A stretch of DNA of 64,000 nucleotides from Hymenobacter caeli (GTDB lineage: Bacteria; Bacteroidota; Bacteroidia; Cytophagales; Hymenobacteraceae): contig NZ_JABSNP010000009.1 of the NCBI RefSeq assembly GCF_013294115.1, positions 1-64,000 on the forward strand, read 5' to 3'. The translations under genes and the position numbers were made by a program. This document shows positions 52,111-60,459 of this stretch, piece after piece (positions within the stretch are counted from its first letter, which is position 1; each line of letters starts with the position of its first letter). The notes below the pieces were generated by a model. It did not search any database, was not told the DNA's origin, and saw only the letters and a program-made list of their open reading frames with translations.

Positions 52111-52171
52111 ATTGGTGGCATCAGAAAGAGTGTTTTTCTTTTAAAAACTTTCCCTTTAACTTTCCTCCCCG

Positions 52172-52390
52172 ATGAAAAAACATACCCTTCGCCTCGTGTA
52201 CGCCACCGCCGTGTGCGTGCTGTGCGCCACCGCCAGCGCTTTGGCCCAGCCCGGCTCGGGCGGCCCCACGCCCACGTCGCCCCCCACCGCCGTGCCCATC
52301 GACGGCGGCGCTTCGCTGCTGCTGGCCAGCGGCGTGGCCCTCGGCCTGAAAAAGCTCCGCGACCGCCGCCGCGCCCAGCGCGCCCGCTAG
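52172..52390 (+). CDS. PID-CTERM sorting-signal protein (72 aa)
   Basis: A signal peptide (MKKHTLRLVYATAVCVLCAT, to ALAQ) is followed by a Pro/Gly/Thr linker and a C-terminal tripartite signal: PIDGG (42-46), a hydrophobic helix (ASLLLASGVALGL) and a basic tail (KKLRDRRRAQRAR). This is the PID-CTERM form recognised by exosortase X, encoded 254 bp downstream. Almost nothing is left after the two signals, so the mature product would be about 20 residues. Confidence 0.88.
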   Translation: MKKHTLRLVYATAVCVLCATASALAQPGSGGPTPTSPPTAVPIDGGASLLLASGVALGLKKLRDRRRAQRAR

Positions 52391-52643
52391 GCCGCCGCCG
52401 CCCGCGTACCGGCCTTCCTGAGCGAAGCCTGTGCTGCCACCGCTGTGCTTGGTTTCGGGGCCCCGCCCGCGATACCCGGCGCTGCCTGGCGGTGCAGGCT
52501 TCGCCGCGCCGGAGCCGCGCGGGTGATTAAGTTGTTCGTTAGGGGTTGTCCGTAAGATTATTGATTAACAACTGGCAATGGGTGGCAGACGACCCGTTTC
52601 CTTTTGCCTGCTAATTCGTCGCGTATCGTTTTACTTGGTATTT

Positions 52644-53198
52644 ATGCTTCTTCGTTCCTACGTGCCGGCGCATCCGTACTGGCGGTTTTTGCTCACCGGG
52701 GCCGGGCTGGCCTTGCTCTGGTGGGTGGGCTACGAGCACTTGCTGGGCCCCGACGGCCGCCTCGACCACGCCCTTTCCCGGCACGTGGCCGGCGCGGCGG
52801 CGGGGGCCCTGCGGGCGGCCGGCTTCGCCGGGGCCACCGCCCCCCACGACCCTACCCTGGTCACCCTGGCCGGCGACCCGGCGGTGCTGGTCGGCGACCC
52901 GTGCAACGGCCTGGCGCTGTACGCGCTGTTTGCCGGGTTTGTGGTGGCGTACCCGGGCAGCCTGCGCCGCAAGGCGTGGTTCATTCCGCTGGGCGTGGCG
53001 GCCGTGTACCTGCTCAACGTGGCCCGCGTGGCGGCCCTGGCCCTCAACCACGCCTACTGGTACCACACCGTCGATTTCAACCACCACTACACCTTCACGT
53101 TCGTGGCCTACGCCGCCATCCTGGGCCTCTGGCGCTGGTGGGCGCACCTGGGCACGGACATTGGCCGGCCGTCGTATGAGCCCGGGTACGTCGCGTAA
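52644..53198 (+). CDS. xrtX: Exosortase X
   Basis: A 184-aa integral-membrane transpeptidase of the exosortase/archaeosortase family. Catalytic residues are C87 (GDPCNGL), R128 (NVARVAAL) and the histidine of FNHHYTFTF (147/148). Four or five hydrophobic segments surround them. ATG 52644 (MLLRSYVPAH) is preferred to 52578. It should cleave the PID-CTERM signal of the preceding gene's product. It overlaps the next gene by 23 bp. Confidence 0.9.
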   Translation: MLLRSYVPAHPYWRFLLTGAGLALLWWVGYEHLLGPDGRLDHALSRHVAGAAAGALRAAGFAGATAPHDPTLVTLAGDPAVLVGDPCNGLALYALFAGFVVAYPGSLRRKAWFIPLGVAAVYLLNVARVAALALNHAYWYHTVDFNHHYTFTFVAYAAILGLWRWWAHLGTDIGRPSYEPGYVA

Positions 53199-53658
53199 GG
53201 CCGTAGCGCCCGCGCCGCAGCGGGCCCGCTGGCCCCGGTGGCTGGCCCTGCTGGGGCTGGCCGGGCTCTTGTTTTTGATGGGGGAATGCGACGAGGCCAT
53301 CTACGCGGGGCTGGCGCGGGGCTGGCACGGGGCGCTGGCCGTCGTCGGCCGCGCCGACTGGGCCGCGGCCGGCTCCACGCCGGGCCTCAGCCAGCACGGC
53401 TGGCCGGTGGCCATGAGCTACCGCCTGCTCTACTTCGGCCTCAACGTGCTCACGCTGCACGTGCTGCTGCGGGGCCGGGGCACCCGGGCCATCACGGCCG
53501 GCTACGGGGCCGCGCTGGTGCTGTGCCTCGCGCTGGTGCTGGGCGGCTACGCGGCCCACCTGCCCTGGCTGGCCAGCCAGGGCCACCTGCTGCTCGGCAT
53601 CGTGTGCTCGCCCCTGGCCCTGATGCTGATCTACGGGTCGGCTGCCCTCGGCCAGTAA
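53176..53658 (+). CDS. XrtX-associated membrane protein
   Basis: 160 aa, with four likely membrane helices (RWLALLGLAGLLFLM, YFGLNVLTLHVLL, AALVLCLALVLGGYA, GIVCSPLALMLIYG). It begins within the exosortase gene (ATG 53176) and matches the position and topology of the exosortase X partner protein of Bacteroidota. Partner function is unproven. No other PID-CTERM gene is seen here. Confidence 0.82.
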   Translation: MSPGTSRKAVAPAPQRARWPRWLALLGLAGLLFLMGECDEAIYAGLARGWHGALAVVGRADWAAAGSTPGLSQHGWPVAMSYRLLYFGLNVLTLHVLLRGRGTRAITAGYGAALVLCLALVLGGYAAHLPWLASQGHLLLGIVCSPLALMLIYGSAALGQ

Positions 53659-53702
53659 CCGGCCGCTCGCGCCGCGCTGCGCCGGTAACGCTAGGCGGGA
53701 AG

Positions 53703-53724
53703 GCAGGCCGCCCCGGCGGCCTGC
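53703..53724. other. Hairpin after the exosortase locus
   Basis: GCAGGCCGCC-CC-GGCGGCCTGC, a perfect 10-bp stem with a minimal loop 45 bp after the membrane-partner stop. No T tract. Confidence 0.45.
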
Positions 53725-53803
53725 TGGCGCTGAAAAGCGAAGCCGTGAACCCGCGGCTGTAGGCAGCGCCCGCTGGGTTGGTTGGAGCCTAAAAAATAAC
53801 TTC

Positions 53804-53833
53804 CACAAGTTTCAATAATTATTGAAACTTGTG
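53804..53833. promoter_or_regulatory. 30-bp perfect palindromic operator
   Basis: Each half reads CACAAGTTTCAATAA. It lies 73 bp before the oxidoreductase ATG and directly before a -7 box. Probably bound by the GbsR/MarR-type regulator encoded second in this operon, giving autoregulation. Confidence 0.75.
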
Positions 53834-53835
53834 AT

Positions 53836-53843
53836 ACATTTGT
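53836..53843 (+). promoter_or_regulatory. -7 promoter box of the oxidoreductase/GbsR operon
   Basis: TACATTTG matches TAnnTTTG and starts 2 bp after the palindrome, so a bound regulator would cover the -33 region. Confidence 0.6.
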
Positions 53844-53906
53844 CCTGCCCGAACGGAGCGCGCCGGAACACACCGGCCCGCGGCTACCGGCCCGGGGCAA
53901 GTGCGG

Positions 53907-54824
53907 ATGCTAACGCCTAAACTGGTCATTGCCGGCGGCAACGGGTTCCTGGGCCGCCACTTGCGGGCGCACTTCGAGCGGCTGGGGTACCGGGTGGTTG
54001 CCCTCGGCCGGGGCCCCGGCGCGGGGTCCGACTACGCGCAGTGGGACGCCCGCACGCCGGGGCCCTGGGCCGCCGCGCTGGAAGGCGCCGACCTGCTCGT
54101 GAACCTGGCCGGCCGCACCGTGGACTGCCGCTACACCGCCGCCAACAAGCACGCCATCCTGGCCAGCCGCGTAGACAGCACCCGCGTGCTGGGCGAAGCC
54201 GTGGCGGCCTGCGCCCGGCCGCCGAAAGTGTGGCTCAACTCCTCCACGGCCACGATTTACGCGCACACCGCGGGCGACCGGCCGGCCAATACCGAGGCGG
54301 CCGGCGTCATTGGGGACGATTTTTCGACGGGGGTGGCCATGGCCTGGGAGGCGGCCCTGGGGGCCCGGCCCACGCCCGGCACGCGGCGGGTGGCGCTGCG
54401 CACGGCCATCGTGCTGGGGCCCGACGGGGGCGCGTTTCCGGTAATGGCGCGGCTGGCCCGGGTGGGCCTGTGCACCCCGCAGGGCAGCGGGCGGCAGTGG
54501 GTGAGCTGGCTGCACGTGGCAGATTTTTGCCGCGCCGTCGAGTTTCTGGCCACCCAAACCGAAGCAGACGGGGCCTTTAACCTGTGCGCGCCCAACCCCG
54601 TGCCCAACCGGGAGTTCAACGGCTTGCTGGGCCGCGCGCTGCGGCCGCTGGTGCGCCTGCCGCAGCCGGCCTGGCTGCTGAAAATCGGCGCGTTTTTCCT
54701 GCGCACCGAAACCGAGCTGATTCTCAAAAGCCGCAAAGTGTACCCGCAGCGCCTGCTGGACTTGGGGTTTCAGTTTGAGTACCCCACCTGCGCGGCGGCG
54801 GTGGCAGAGTTGCTCAACGCCTAA
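53907..54824 (+). CDS. TIGR01777-type NAD(P)-dependent epimerase/oxidoreductase
   Basis: A 305-aa extended-SDR-fold protein. The nucleotide-binding motif is VIAGGNGFLGRHL near the N-terminus; DLLVNLAGRTVDCRY, VWLNSSTATIYAH and VSWLHVADFCRAVEF are typical of the TIGR01777/YfcH family, followed by a DUF1731-like C-terminus (AWLLKIGAFFLRTETELILK). ATG 53907 is chosen over GTG 53901. First gene of the four-gene operon controlled by the palindrome. Substrate unknown. Confidence 0.92.
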   Translation: MLTPKLVIAGGNGFLGRHLRAHFERLGYRVVALGRGPGAGSDYAQWDARTPGPWAAALEGADLLVNLAGRTVDCRYTAANKHAILASRVDSTRVLGEAVAACARPPKVWLNSSTATIYAHTAGDRPANTEAAGVIGDDFSTGVAMAWEAALGARPTPGTRRVALRTAIVLGPDGGAFPVMARLARVGLCTPQGSGRQWVSWLHVADFCRAVEFLATQTEADGAFNLCAPNPVPNREFNGLLGRALRPLVRLPQPAWLLKIGAFFLRTETELILKSRKVYPQRLLDLGFQFEYPTCAAAVAELLNA

Positions 54825-54835
54825 CCTACCCTTAT

Positions 54836-55372
54836 ATGAACCCTACCGACAACCCCGTCCCCGCTCTTACCCTGGCCCAGGCCAAAGCGCAGTTCATTCA
54901 CACCTGGGGCGTGTCGGGCGCGGGCTGGGGCGTGAGCAAAACCCTGGCCCAGATGCACGCGCTGCTGCTGGTGAGCCCCGGGGCCCTGAGCACCGAGGAC
55001 CTGATGGAGCAGCTCACCATTTCGCGCGGCAACGCGAGCATGACGGTGCGCGAGCTGCTCGATTGGGGCCTGGCCTACAAGGAATTGCGGGCCGGGGAGC
55101 GGCGCGAATACTTCGTGGCCGAGAAAGACATGCTGCAAGTCACGCGCTGCATCATCCGGGCCCGCAAGCGCCGCGAGCTGGACCAGATGAAGCGCAGCCT
55201 CGACCAGCTCGCCGCCCTGCCCGGCGACGCGCAAGACCCCGATTACCGCGCCTTTCACACGGCCCTGACCGATATCCAGCAGCTGGCCGGCGCTTCCGAT
55301 AAGCTGCTCACGCGCCTCATGCAGGCCGAAAAAAGCTGGTTCTGGGACAAGTTCCTGAAGCTGTTCATCTGA
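54836..55372 (+). CDS. GbsR/MarR-family transcriptional regulator
   Basis: 178 aa. A winged helix is seen in ALSTEDLMEQLTISRGNASM and TVRELLDWGLAYKELRAGER, then a long helical C-terminal dimerisation part. It begins 11 bp after the oxidoreductase stop. The perfect palindrome upstream of the operon is the likely binding site; whether the ligand is an osmolyte (as for GbsR) is unknown. Confidence 0.9.
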   Translation: MNPTDNPVPALTLAQAKAQFIHTWGVSGAGWGVSKTLAQMHALLLVSPGALSTEDLMEQLTISRGNASMTVRELLDWGLAYKELRAGERREYFVAEKDMLQVTRCIIRARKRRELDQMKRSLDQLAALPGDAQDPDYRAFHTALTDIQQLAGASDKLLTRLMQAEKSWFWDKFLKLFI

Positions 55373-55408
55373 TACCGACTGCCATTTCCTTACCTTTTTC
55401 CTTGCCCG

Positions 55409-56542
55409 ATGGATTCCTTGGAAAATACCCCGCCGCCCGCCCCCGATCCGGCCCCCGCGCCCCTGGCCGACTCCCCCGAATCTGAAGCGCAGCCGGGCCC
55501 GCCCGCTACCACCTGGGATGCCGTGCGCAGCAATGCCTGGGTGTGCGCGCTGCTGGCCGTGCTGGGCACGGGCGCGGTGGGCTGCGGGCTGATGTGGATT
55601 TCGGTGGGCGTATTCCAGTCGTACGGCGTCACCGTGTTCTGCTTTTCGCCCGCGCTGTGCAGCTTTTTGGCCATCATCTTCTACAACTGGGCCCGGCCCG
55701 ACGAGCAGCGCAAGGGCATCGCCTCGATGGCGGGCATCGTGGTGGGCGTGCTGGCCGTGGGCAGCGCCCTGCTGCTGCTGGTGGCGTCGGGGGGCGAAGG
55801 CTTCATCTGCATTCTGATGGCGCTGCCGTTTGCCTTCGTGCTGGCCTTGGTGGGGGCCCTGGTGGGGCAGGCCGTGGTGCCCGCCGTGGCTCGGCGGCCG
55901 CACCCGCTGCCGGTGTTCGCGGTGGCCGTGCTGCTCTACCCGCTGGCCCAGGGCTACGAAACGGCGCACCCGGCCCCGGCGCTGCCCCGCCTGGTGGTCA
56001 CGCAGCTGGTGGTGGCGGCCCCGCCGGCGCGGGTGTGGGCGGCCCTGCTCCAGCCCACCGACTACCCGGCCGTCACGGGCCTGTTCCGGGCCGGGGTGGT
56101 GTACCCGGTGCGCACCGAGTTTGCCCAGGCCGGCCGCGCCCACGGGCCGCGCACGCTCGTCTGCCGCTACTCGCAGGGCGTGGCGCGGCTGCCGGTGGTG
56201 GGCTGGGTGCCCGGCCGGTCGCTCACGTTTGCCGTGCCCGCGCCCGACATGCCCGCCCCCATGCACGAGCTGAGCCCGTACCCCAGCATCCACGCGCCGC
56301 ACCTGCACGGCTACTTCCAGGTCGACAGCGGCACGTTTCGGCTGCGGCCGCTGCCGGGCGGGCGCACGTTGCTCGAAGCCCGCACCGTGTACCGCCACAG
56401 CATCGGGCCCCAGTTCTACTGGCACCTGTGGAGCGACTACCTCCTCGACGCCATGCACCAGCGAGTGCTGGCCACGCTCAAAGCCCGGGCCGAAGCCGCC
56501 CCCGCCCTCGCGCAAACCACCGCCCGCCCGCGCCATGACTAG
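55409..56542 (+). CDS. Membrane protein with C-terminal SRPBCC-like domain
   Basis: 377 aa. The acidic/proline N-terminus resembles CD225/interferon-induced-type small membrane proteins (ALLAVLGTGAVGCGLMWISV, GKGIASMAGIVVG-like turn). Several membrane helices end near 190 (PVFAVAVLLYPLAQGY). From about 195, RLVVTQLVVAAPPARVWAAL begins a SRPBCC/polyketide-cyclase-type ligand-binding fold (GRTLLEARTVYRHSIGPQFY). Third in the GbsR operon and overlapping the next gene by 8 bp. The ligand is unknown; lipid-like is a guess. Confidence 0.78.
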   Translation: MDSLENTPPPAPDPAPAPLADSPESEAQPGPPATTWDAVRSNAWVCALLAVLGTGAVGCGLMWISVGVFQSYGVTVFCFSPALCSFLAIIFYNWARPDEQRKGIASMAGIVVGVLAVGSALLLLVASGGEGFICILMALPFAFVLALVGALVGQAVVPAVARRPHPLPVFAVAVLLYPLAQGYETAHPAPALPRLVVTQLVVAAPPARVWAALLQPTDYPAVTGLFRAGVVYPVRTEFAQAGRAHGPRTLVCRYSQGVARLPVVGWVPGRSLTFAVPAPDMPAPMHELSPYPSIHAPHLHGYFQVDSGTFRLRPLPGGRTLLEARTVYRHSIGPQFYWHLWSDYLLDAMHQRVLATLKARAEAAPALAQTTARPRHD

Positions 56543-57302
56543 TGCCCCGCTGAGCAGTTGCCCACGGGCCCTGGGGGCCCCACGGCCGCTGGGGCCCCCA
56601 GTGGCCACCTACCAGCCGGCGCGGGTGCAGGCCCGGTTCGATGCACTGGCCGCCACCTACGACTGGGCCGCCTGGCTCTCGGGCGGGCTGCTGGGGCGCT
56701 GGCGGGCGGCCCTGGTGGCGGCGCTGCCAACCCCCAGCGGCCCGCCCCGCGTGGTGGATCTGATGGCGGGCGGGGCCGAGCTGTGGCCGCCCTTGCGCCG
56801 CCGTTTCGGCCCCGGCCTGCGGGTGGCCGCCGTCGATTTCTCGGCCCCCATGCTGGCGCGGGCCGCCCGCCGCCGCGCCAGCCCCGCGCTGCGCCTGCAC
56901 CTGGCCGACGCCCTGGCTACGCCCTTGCCCGCGGGCCGGGCCACGGCGGTGGTGTGCGCGTTCGGCCTCAAAACACTGGCCCCCAGTGCTTATTCCTGCC
57001 TGGTCGCCGAAGCCCGGCGGCTGCTCCAGCCCGGCGGCACCCTGGCCCTGGTGGAGCTGGCCCTGCCGCGCACGGGCTGGCTGCGGCCGCTTTTCAACGG
57101 GTACCTGCGTGCCCTGCTGCCCGTGCTGGCGTGGGTGCGCCCCGCCGCCGCCGCCCACGCGGCCCTGCTCCGCTACGCAGCCCAGGGCCCCGCCGTGGCC
57201 GAGCTAACCGCCGCTTTGGCGCAAGCCGGCTTCGTGGCGGTGCGGCAGCGGCGCCTGTGGCCAGGCTGCGCGGTGCTGGTGACGGCCCGAAAAATGGCGT
57301 AG
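56535..57302 (+). CDS. UbiE/MenG-like class I methyltransferase
   Basis: 255 aa. SAM-binding motif I is VVDLMAGGAELWPPL, with VAAVDFSAPMLARAA (motif II), ATAVVCAFGLKTLAP and LLQPGGTLALVELALPRTGW (motif III) as in the UbiE family. The first 25 residues are Pro-rich and may not be part of the fold. Last gene of the operon. Substrate undetermined; a quinone or lipid is possible. Confidence 0.85.
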   Translation: MTSAPLSSCPRALGAPRPLGPPVATYQPARVQARFDALAATYDWAAWLSGGLLGRWRAALVAALPTPSGPPRVVDLMAGGAELWPPLRRRFGPGLRVAAVDFSAPMLARAARRRASPALRLHLADALATPLPAGRATAVVCAFGLKTLAPSAYSCLVAEARRLLQPGGTLALVELALPRTGWLRPLFNGYLRALLPVLAWVRPAAAAHAALLRYAAQGPAVAELTAALAQAGFVAVRQRRLWPGCAVLVTARKMA

Positions 57303-57313
57303 CGGGCCCACGC

Positions 57314-57568
57314 CTATACGTCATCAAATTCGCCGGTTTTCGGGTTGAGTACCAGCCCGAGCCGGTCGGCAAACTCGTCCACCAGAAAAGTCTCGCCGGC
57401 CGCCAGCGCCGCGTCGATTTCGGTGGCTTCATCGTCCTCGAAGCACGTGCCGCCCGCGTCGAGAATGCGCAGGAGGCTGGCGCTGTGCTCGTCGGCCCCC
57501 AATTCAATACAGCCCTGGCTTTCGGTCCAATAGGTCAGATGGGGATATTTTTTAGAAAACTTGCTCAT
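57314..57568 (-). CDS. Small acidic hypothetical protein (84 aa)
   Basis: Starts MSKFSKKYPHLTYWTESQGC and ends LNPKTGEFDDV; acidic middle (GTCFEDDEATEIDAALAAGE). Converges with the methyltransferase gene 11 bp away. Looks like a genuine conserved small protein, but no family name is known to me. Confidence 0.7.
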   Translation of the reverse strand: MSKFSKKYPHLTYWTESQGCIELGADEHSASLLRILDAGGTCFEDDEATEIDAALAAGETFLVDEFADRLGLVLNPKTGEFDDV

Positions 57569-57689
57569 CTGAAAAAATGCTTGTTGAATCCGATTAGGAA
57601 TTAACCGTTGTGTTCATTTGCCGTTCGCGCCGCCGAAATATGGTGGTTAATCCCTAAATAGCTTCGCCTTTCTAACCGAACTGCTACCC

Positions 57690-58457
57690 ATGACTTCCCG
57701 CATCCAAACGGCCCTGGCCCAGCTCGAAGCCACGCACGGCATCCGCATTCTGTATGCCTGCGAGTCGGGCAGCCGGGCCTGGGGGTTTCCCTCGCCGGAT
57801 TCGGACTACGACGTGCGGTTCATCTACTGCCACCCGGCGGACTGGTACCTGACGCTGGATGAGGGCCCCGACACGCTGAATTTCCCGGTGGACGACGAGC
57901 TGGACCTGGCCGGCTGGGAGCTGCGCAAGGCCCTGCGGCTACTGCGCAGCAGCAACGCGGCGCTGTTCGAGTGGTTGCAGTCGCCGGTGGTGTACCACGA
58001 GGCGCTGAATTTTCGGGCTCGATTGGCCCCGTTCCTGCCCGGCGCGTTCAACCTGAAAGCGGGGCTGCACCACTACCTGGGGCAGTTGCGGCGCGGCGTA
58101 GCGGAAGACCTGGCGGGCGACGAAGTACAGCTAAAACGGCTGTTCTACGCCCTGCGCGCGGCGCTGGCGGCCCGCTGGATTCGGGAGCGACACAGCGTGC
58201 CACCGATGGAATTCGCACCGCTGCGGGCGCTGCTGCCCGGGGCCCTGGCAGCCGATGTGAACGCGCTCTTGCAACGCAAAGCCCAGGCGAATGAGAAGAC
58301 AATGAGGCCCCAGCCCACGGCGCTGCTGGCGTTTCTGCAGCAGGAGCTGGCGGCGGGGCAGGCGGCGCGTGAGGCGTTGCCAGTGGCGCACAACGGCCGG
58401 TCCGGCGAGTTGGATACGCTGCTGCGTGCCTTGCTGCGGGAGGCATTTGCAGGGTAA
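57690..58457 (+). CDS. Minimal nucleotidyltransferase-type protein (COG3541/YcgL-like), copy A
   Basis: 255 aa. The nucleotidyltransferase motif is ESGSRAWGFPSPDSDYDVRF: GS-x-10-DxD-like, with the acidic pair at SDYDV. The rest is helical (LRRGVAEDLAGDEVQLKRLF) as in YcgL-like proteins. It is followed 125 bp later by a second such gene. Biochemical function unknown; relatives are found near RNA-repair and nucleotide-metabolism genes. Confidence 0.85.
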   Translation: MTSRIQTALAQLEATHGIRILYACESGSRAWGFPSPDSDYDVRFIYCHPADWYLTLDEGPDTLNFPVDDELDLAGWELRKALRLLRSSNAALFEWLQSPVVYHEALNFRARLAPFLPGAFNLKAGLHHYLGQLRRGVAEDLAGDEVQLKRLFYALRAALAARWIRERHSVPPMEFAPLRALLPGALAADVNALLQRKAQANEKTMRPQPTALLAFLQQELAAGQAAREALPVAHNGRSGELDTLLRALLREAFAG

Positions 58458-58582
58458 GCCGGCGGGGGCAGGCGGCTCAGGGCCGGCGCGTTGGCGCGGG
58501 CGGTTTTGCGCTGGGGCTGGCGGAGCGGCCAATCAGTAAATTCTGCGCTACGGCGGTGTTGCGCATGCGCTACTTTCGCCTG

Positions 58583-59698
58583 ATGATCATTGCCGATTTG
58601 CGCCGCCGGGGCCTTATTTTGTTTGAAGCCGTGAGCGGCAGCCGGGCCTATGGCACCGACTTGCCGCATTCGGATACCGATTTGAAGGGTGTATTCGTGC
58701 TGCCGGAAGACCAGTTTTTTGGGCTGGACTACGTGCCGCAGGTGGCGAATGCGACCAACGACGAGGTGTTTTACGAGCTGCGCCGCTTCGTGGAACTGCT
58801 GCTAAAAAACAATCCCACGGTGCTGGAGCTGCTGGGCACGCCGGCCGACTGCATTGTCTACCAGCACCCGCTGTTTGCGCAGTTCAGGGCCCCGGACTTT
58901 CTTTCCCAGCTCTGCCGGCAGAGCTTTGCCGAGTACGCCGTGGCGCAGATTCGCAAGGCTAAGGGCCTGAACAAGAAGATAAACCACCCCGAGCCGCCCG
59001 CCCGCAAAGCGGTGCTGGACTTCTGCTACGTGACGGTGGGCGCGGGGGCCCAGCCCGTGGGCCCGTGGCTGGCGCGGCAGGGCCACGATGCCGCGCAGTG
59101 CGGCCTGGCCAACGTACCCCACCTGACGGACCTCTACGCCCTGTTTGTGGACGAAACGCCCGGCCAAAGCCTGGGCTACCGGGGCTTGGTGCGCGACGCG
59201 GAAACGTCGCAGGACGTGCTGCTCTCGGCCGTGTCCAAGGGGGAAGCGCCGGTTGCCTACCTCTCCTTCAACCGCAACGGCTACAGTACCTACTGCCGCG
59301 TGTTTCGGGAGTACTGGGACTGGGTGGCCAAGCGCAACGCCGAGCGCTACCAGAACACGGTGCAGCACGGCAAAAACTACGACGCCAAGAACATGCTGCA
59401 CGTGTTCCGGCTGCTGCAAATGGCCGGTGAAATTGCCGAAACCGGCCAGCTGCACGTGCGCCGCCCCAACCGGGAATTCCTGCTGCAAATCCGCCGGGGC
59501 GAGTTCGAGTACGAGGCCCTGGTAGCCGAAGCCGAGCAGCTGGTAACCCAAGTGGAAGCCGCCTTTGCCGCCTCAACCCTGCCCGCCGCTCCCGACCGGG
59601 ACGCCGCCGAGCAGCTGCTGGTGCGGGTGCGCCGGGCGTTCTACGAAGCCGCGGCTCCGGCCGGACCCGCGGTGCCCGGGGCCCCCATTACGGACTAA
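58583..59698 (+). CDS. Minimal nucleotidyltransferase-type protein (COG3541-like), copy B
   Basis: 371 aa from ATG 58583 (MIIADLRRRG); ATG 58565 is also possible. The motif EAVSGSRAYGTDLPHSDTDL parallels that of the upstream gene. NNPTVLELLGTPADCIVYQH and QNTVQHGKNYDAKNMLHVFR are typical downstream motifs of this group. The C-terminus carries RRPNREFLLQIRRGEFEYEA. Sequence divergence from copy A is large, so they are ancient paralogues. A TACTTTCG sequence at 58571-58578 resembles a -7 box. Confidence 0.85.
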   Translation: MIIADLRRRGLILFEAVSGSRAYGTDLPHSDTDLKGVFVLPEDQFFGLDYVPQVANATNDEVFYELRRFVELLLKNNPTVLELLGTPADCIVYQHPLFAQFRAPDFLSQLCRQSFAEYAVAQIRKAKGLNKKINHPEPPARKAVLDFCYVTVGAGAQPVGPWLARQGHDAAQCGLANVPHLTDLYALFVDETPGQSLGYRGLVRDAETSQDVLLSAVSKGEAPVAYLSFNRNGYSTYCRVFREYWDWVAKRNAERYQNTVQHGKNYDAKNMLHVFRLLQMAGEIAETGQLHVRRPNREFLLQIRRGEFEYEALVAEAEQLVTQVEAAFAASTLPAAPDRDAAEQLLVRVRRAFYEAAAPAGPAVPGAPITD

Positions 59699-59715
59699 TG
59701 TTACGCGACGCTCAG

Positions 59716-59798
59716 TAGCGCGAACTTTGTAGTTCGCGTCCCCGTGCCCTCAAAGCCATTTTAACGGCGCGGGAACGCGAACTACAAAGTTCGCGCTA
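59716..59798. repeat. 24-bp perfect inverted repeat (REP-like)
   Basis: TAGCGCGAACTTTGTAGTTC... at 59716-59739 is mirrored at 59775-59798 around 35 nt. Each arm itself contains GCGAAC-N6-GTTCGC. Typical of dispersed palindromic elements; nothing else is seen in the gap 59699-59863. Confidence 0.75.
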
Positions 59799-59863
59799 CA
59801 CCCCCGACGGCACTTTAACTAAAACACTGCGTAGCTGTAGGTACGGATTAGGCCAAAAGGGTA

Positions 59864-59892
59864 GGGGCCCCGTGCACATTGCACGGGGCCCC
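59864..59892 (-). terminator. Terminator of iscA
   Basis: GGGGCCCCGTGCA / TGCACGGGGCCCC, a 13-bp perfect stem with a 3-nt loop, 26 bp beyond the iscA stop on the minus strand. Confidence 0.75.
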
Positions 59893-59918
59893 TAATTCAT
59901 TCAAGTATTCAGTATGAG

Positions 59919-60245
59919 TTACACCGAGAAGCTCTCGCCGCAGCCGCAGGAGCGGGAGGCGTTGGGGTTGTTGAACTGGAAGCCTTTGCCGTTCAGGCCG
60001 TCCGAAAAGTCCAGCTCGGTGCCGGCCAGGTAGAGGAAGCTCTTCATGTCCACCACCACGCGCACGCCTTTGTCTTCGAACTCCTGGTCCATCGGCCGCA
60101 CCTCGTTGTCGAAGTCCAGCTTGTAGCTCAGGCCCGAGCAGCCGCCACCGGCCACCGAGGCACGCAGGCGGTACGTGGCGTCCAGCTCCGAATCGTGCAT
60201 CAGGCGCTCAACTTTCTCCTTGGCTTTGTCGGATACAGTAATCAT
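59919..60245 (-). CDS. iscA: Iron-sulfur cluster assembly protein IscA/HesB family
   Basis: A 108-aa A-type carrier that passes Fe-S clusters to apoproteins. The three conserved cysteines are C36 (GGGCSGLSY), C100 and C102 (SCGCGESF). ATG 60245 (MITVSDKAKE) is the family start; a -7 box lies 43-50 bp upstream. Its own promoter and terminator separate it from iscU-iscS, although all three lie in order on the minus strand. Confidence 0.95.
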   Translation of the reverse strand: MITVSDKAKEKVERLMHDSELDATYRLRASVAGGGCSGLSYKLDFDNEVRPMDQEFEDKGVRVVVDMKSFLYLAGTELDFSDGLNGKGFQFNNPNASRSCGCGESFSV

Positions 60246-60287
60246 GGCGGTAAGCGAATTAAACGAAACGGCGGAAAGGCCGGGACG

Positions 60288-60295
60288 CAAAGATA
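60288..60295 (-). promoter_or_regulatory. -7 promoter box of iscA
   Basis: TATCTTTG on the minus strand matches TAnnTTTG. Confidence 0.55.
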
Positions 60296-60368
60296 GGACC
60301 CTTATTTATACGTATTGTAAACAAGTAATTGGCGAAAAGTATTCACGCCCACTTCCTAAAAAAAGAAA

Positions 60369-60403
60369 GCAGGCTCCTAACCCGCTAAAGGTCAAGAGCC
60401 TGC
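60369..60403 (-). terminator. Terminator of the iscS-iscU transcript
   Basis: GCAGGCTC / GAGCCTGC stem around 19 nt; on the minus strand it is followed by TTTCTTTTTTT. It lies 57 bp past the iscU stop. Confidence 0.8.
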
Positions 60404-60459
60404 TTAGGCTGAATTGCAAATAAGTGAGTCATTTACTCATTCACAACTCGCTCATTCAC

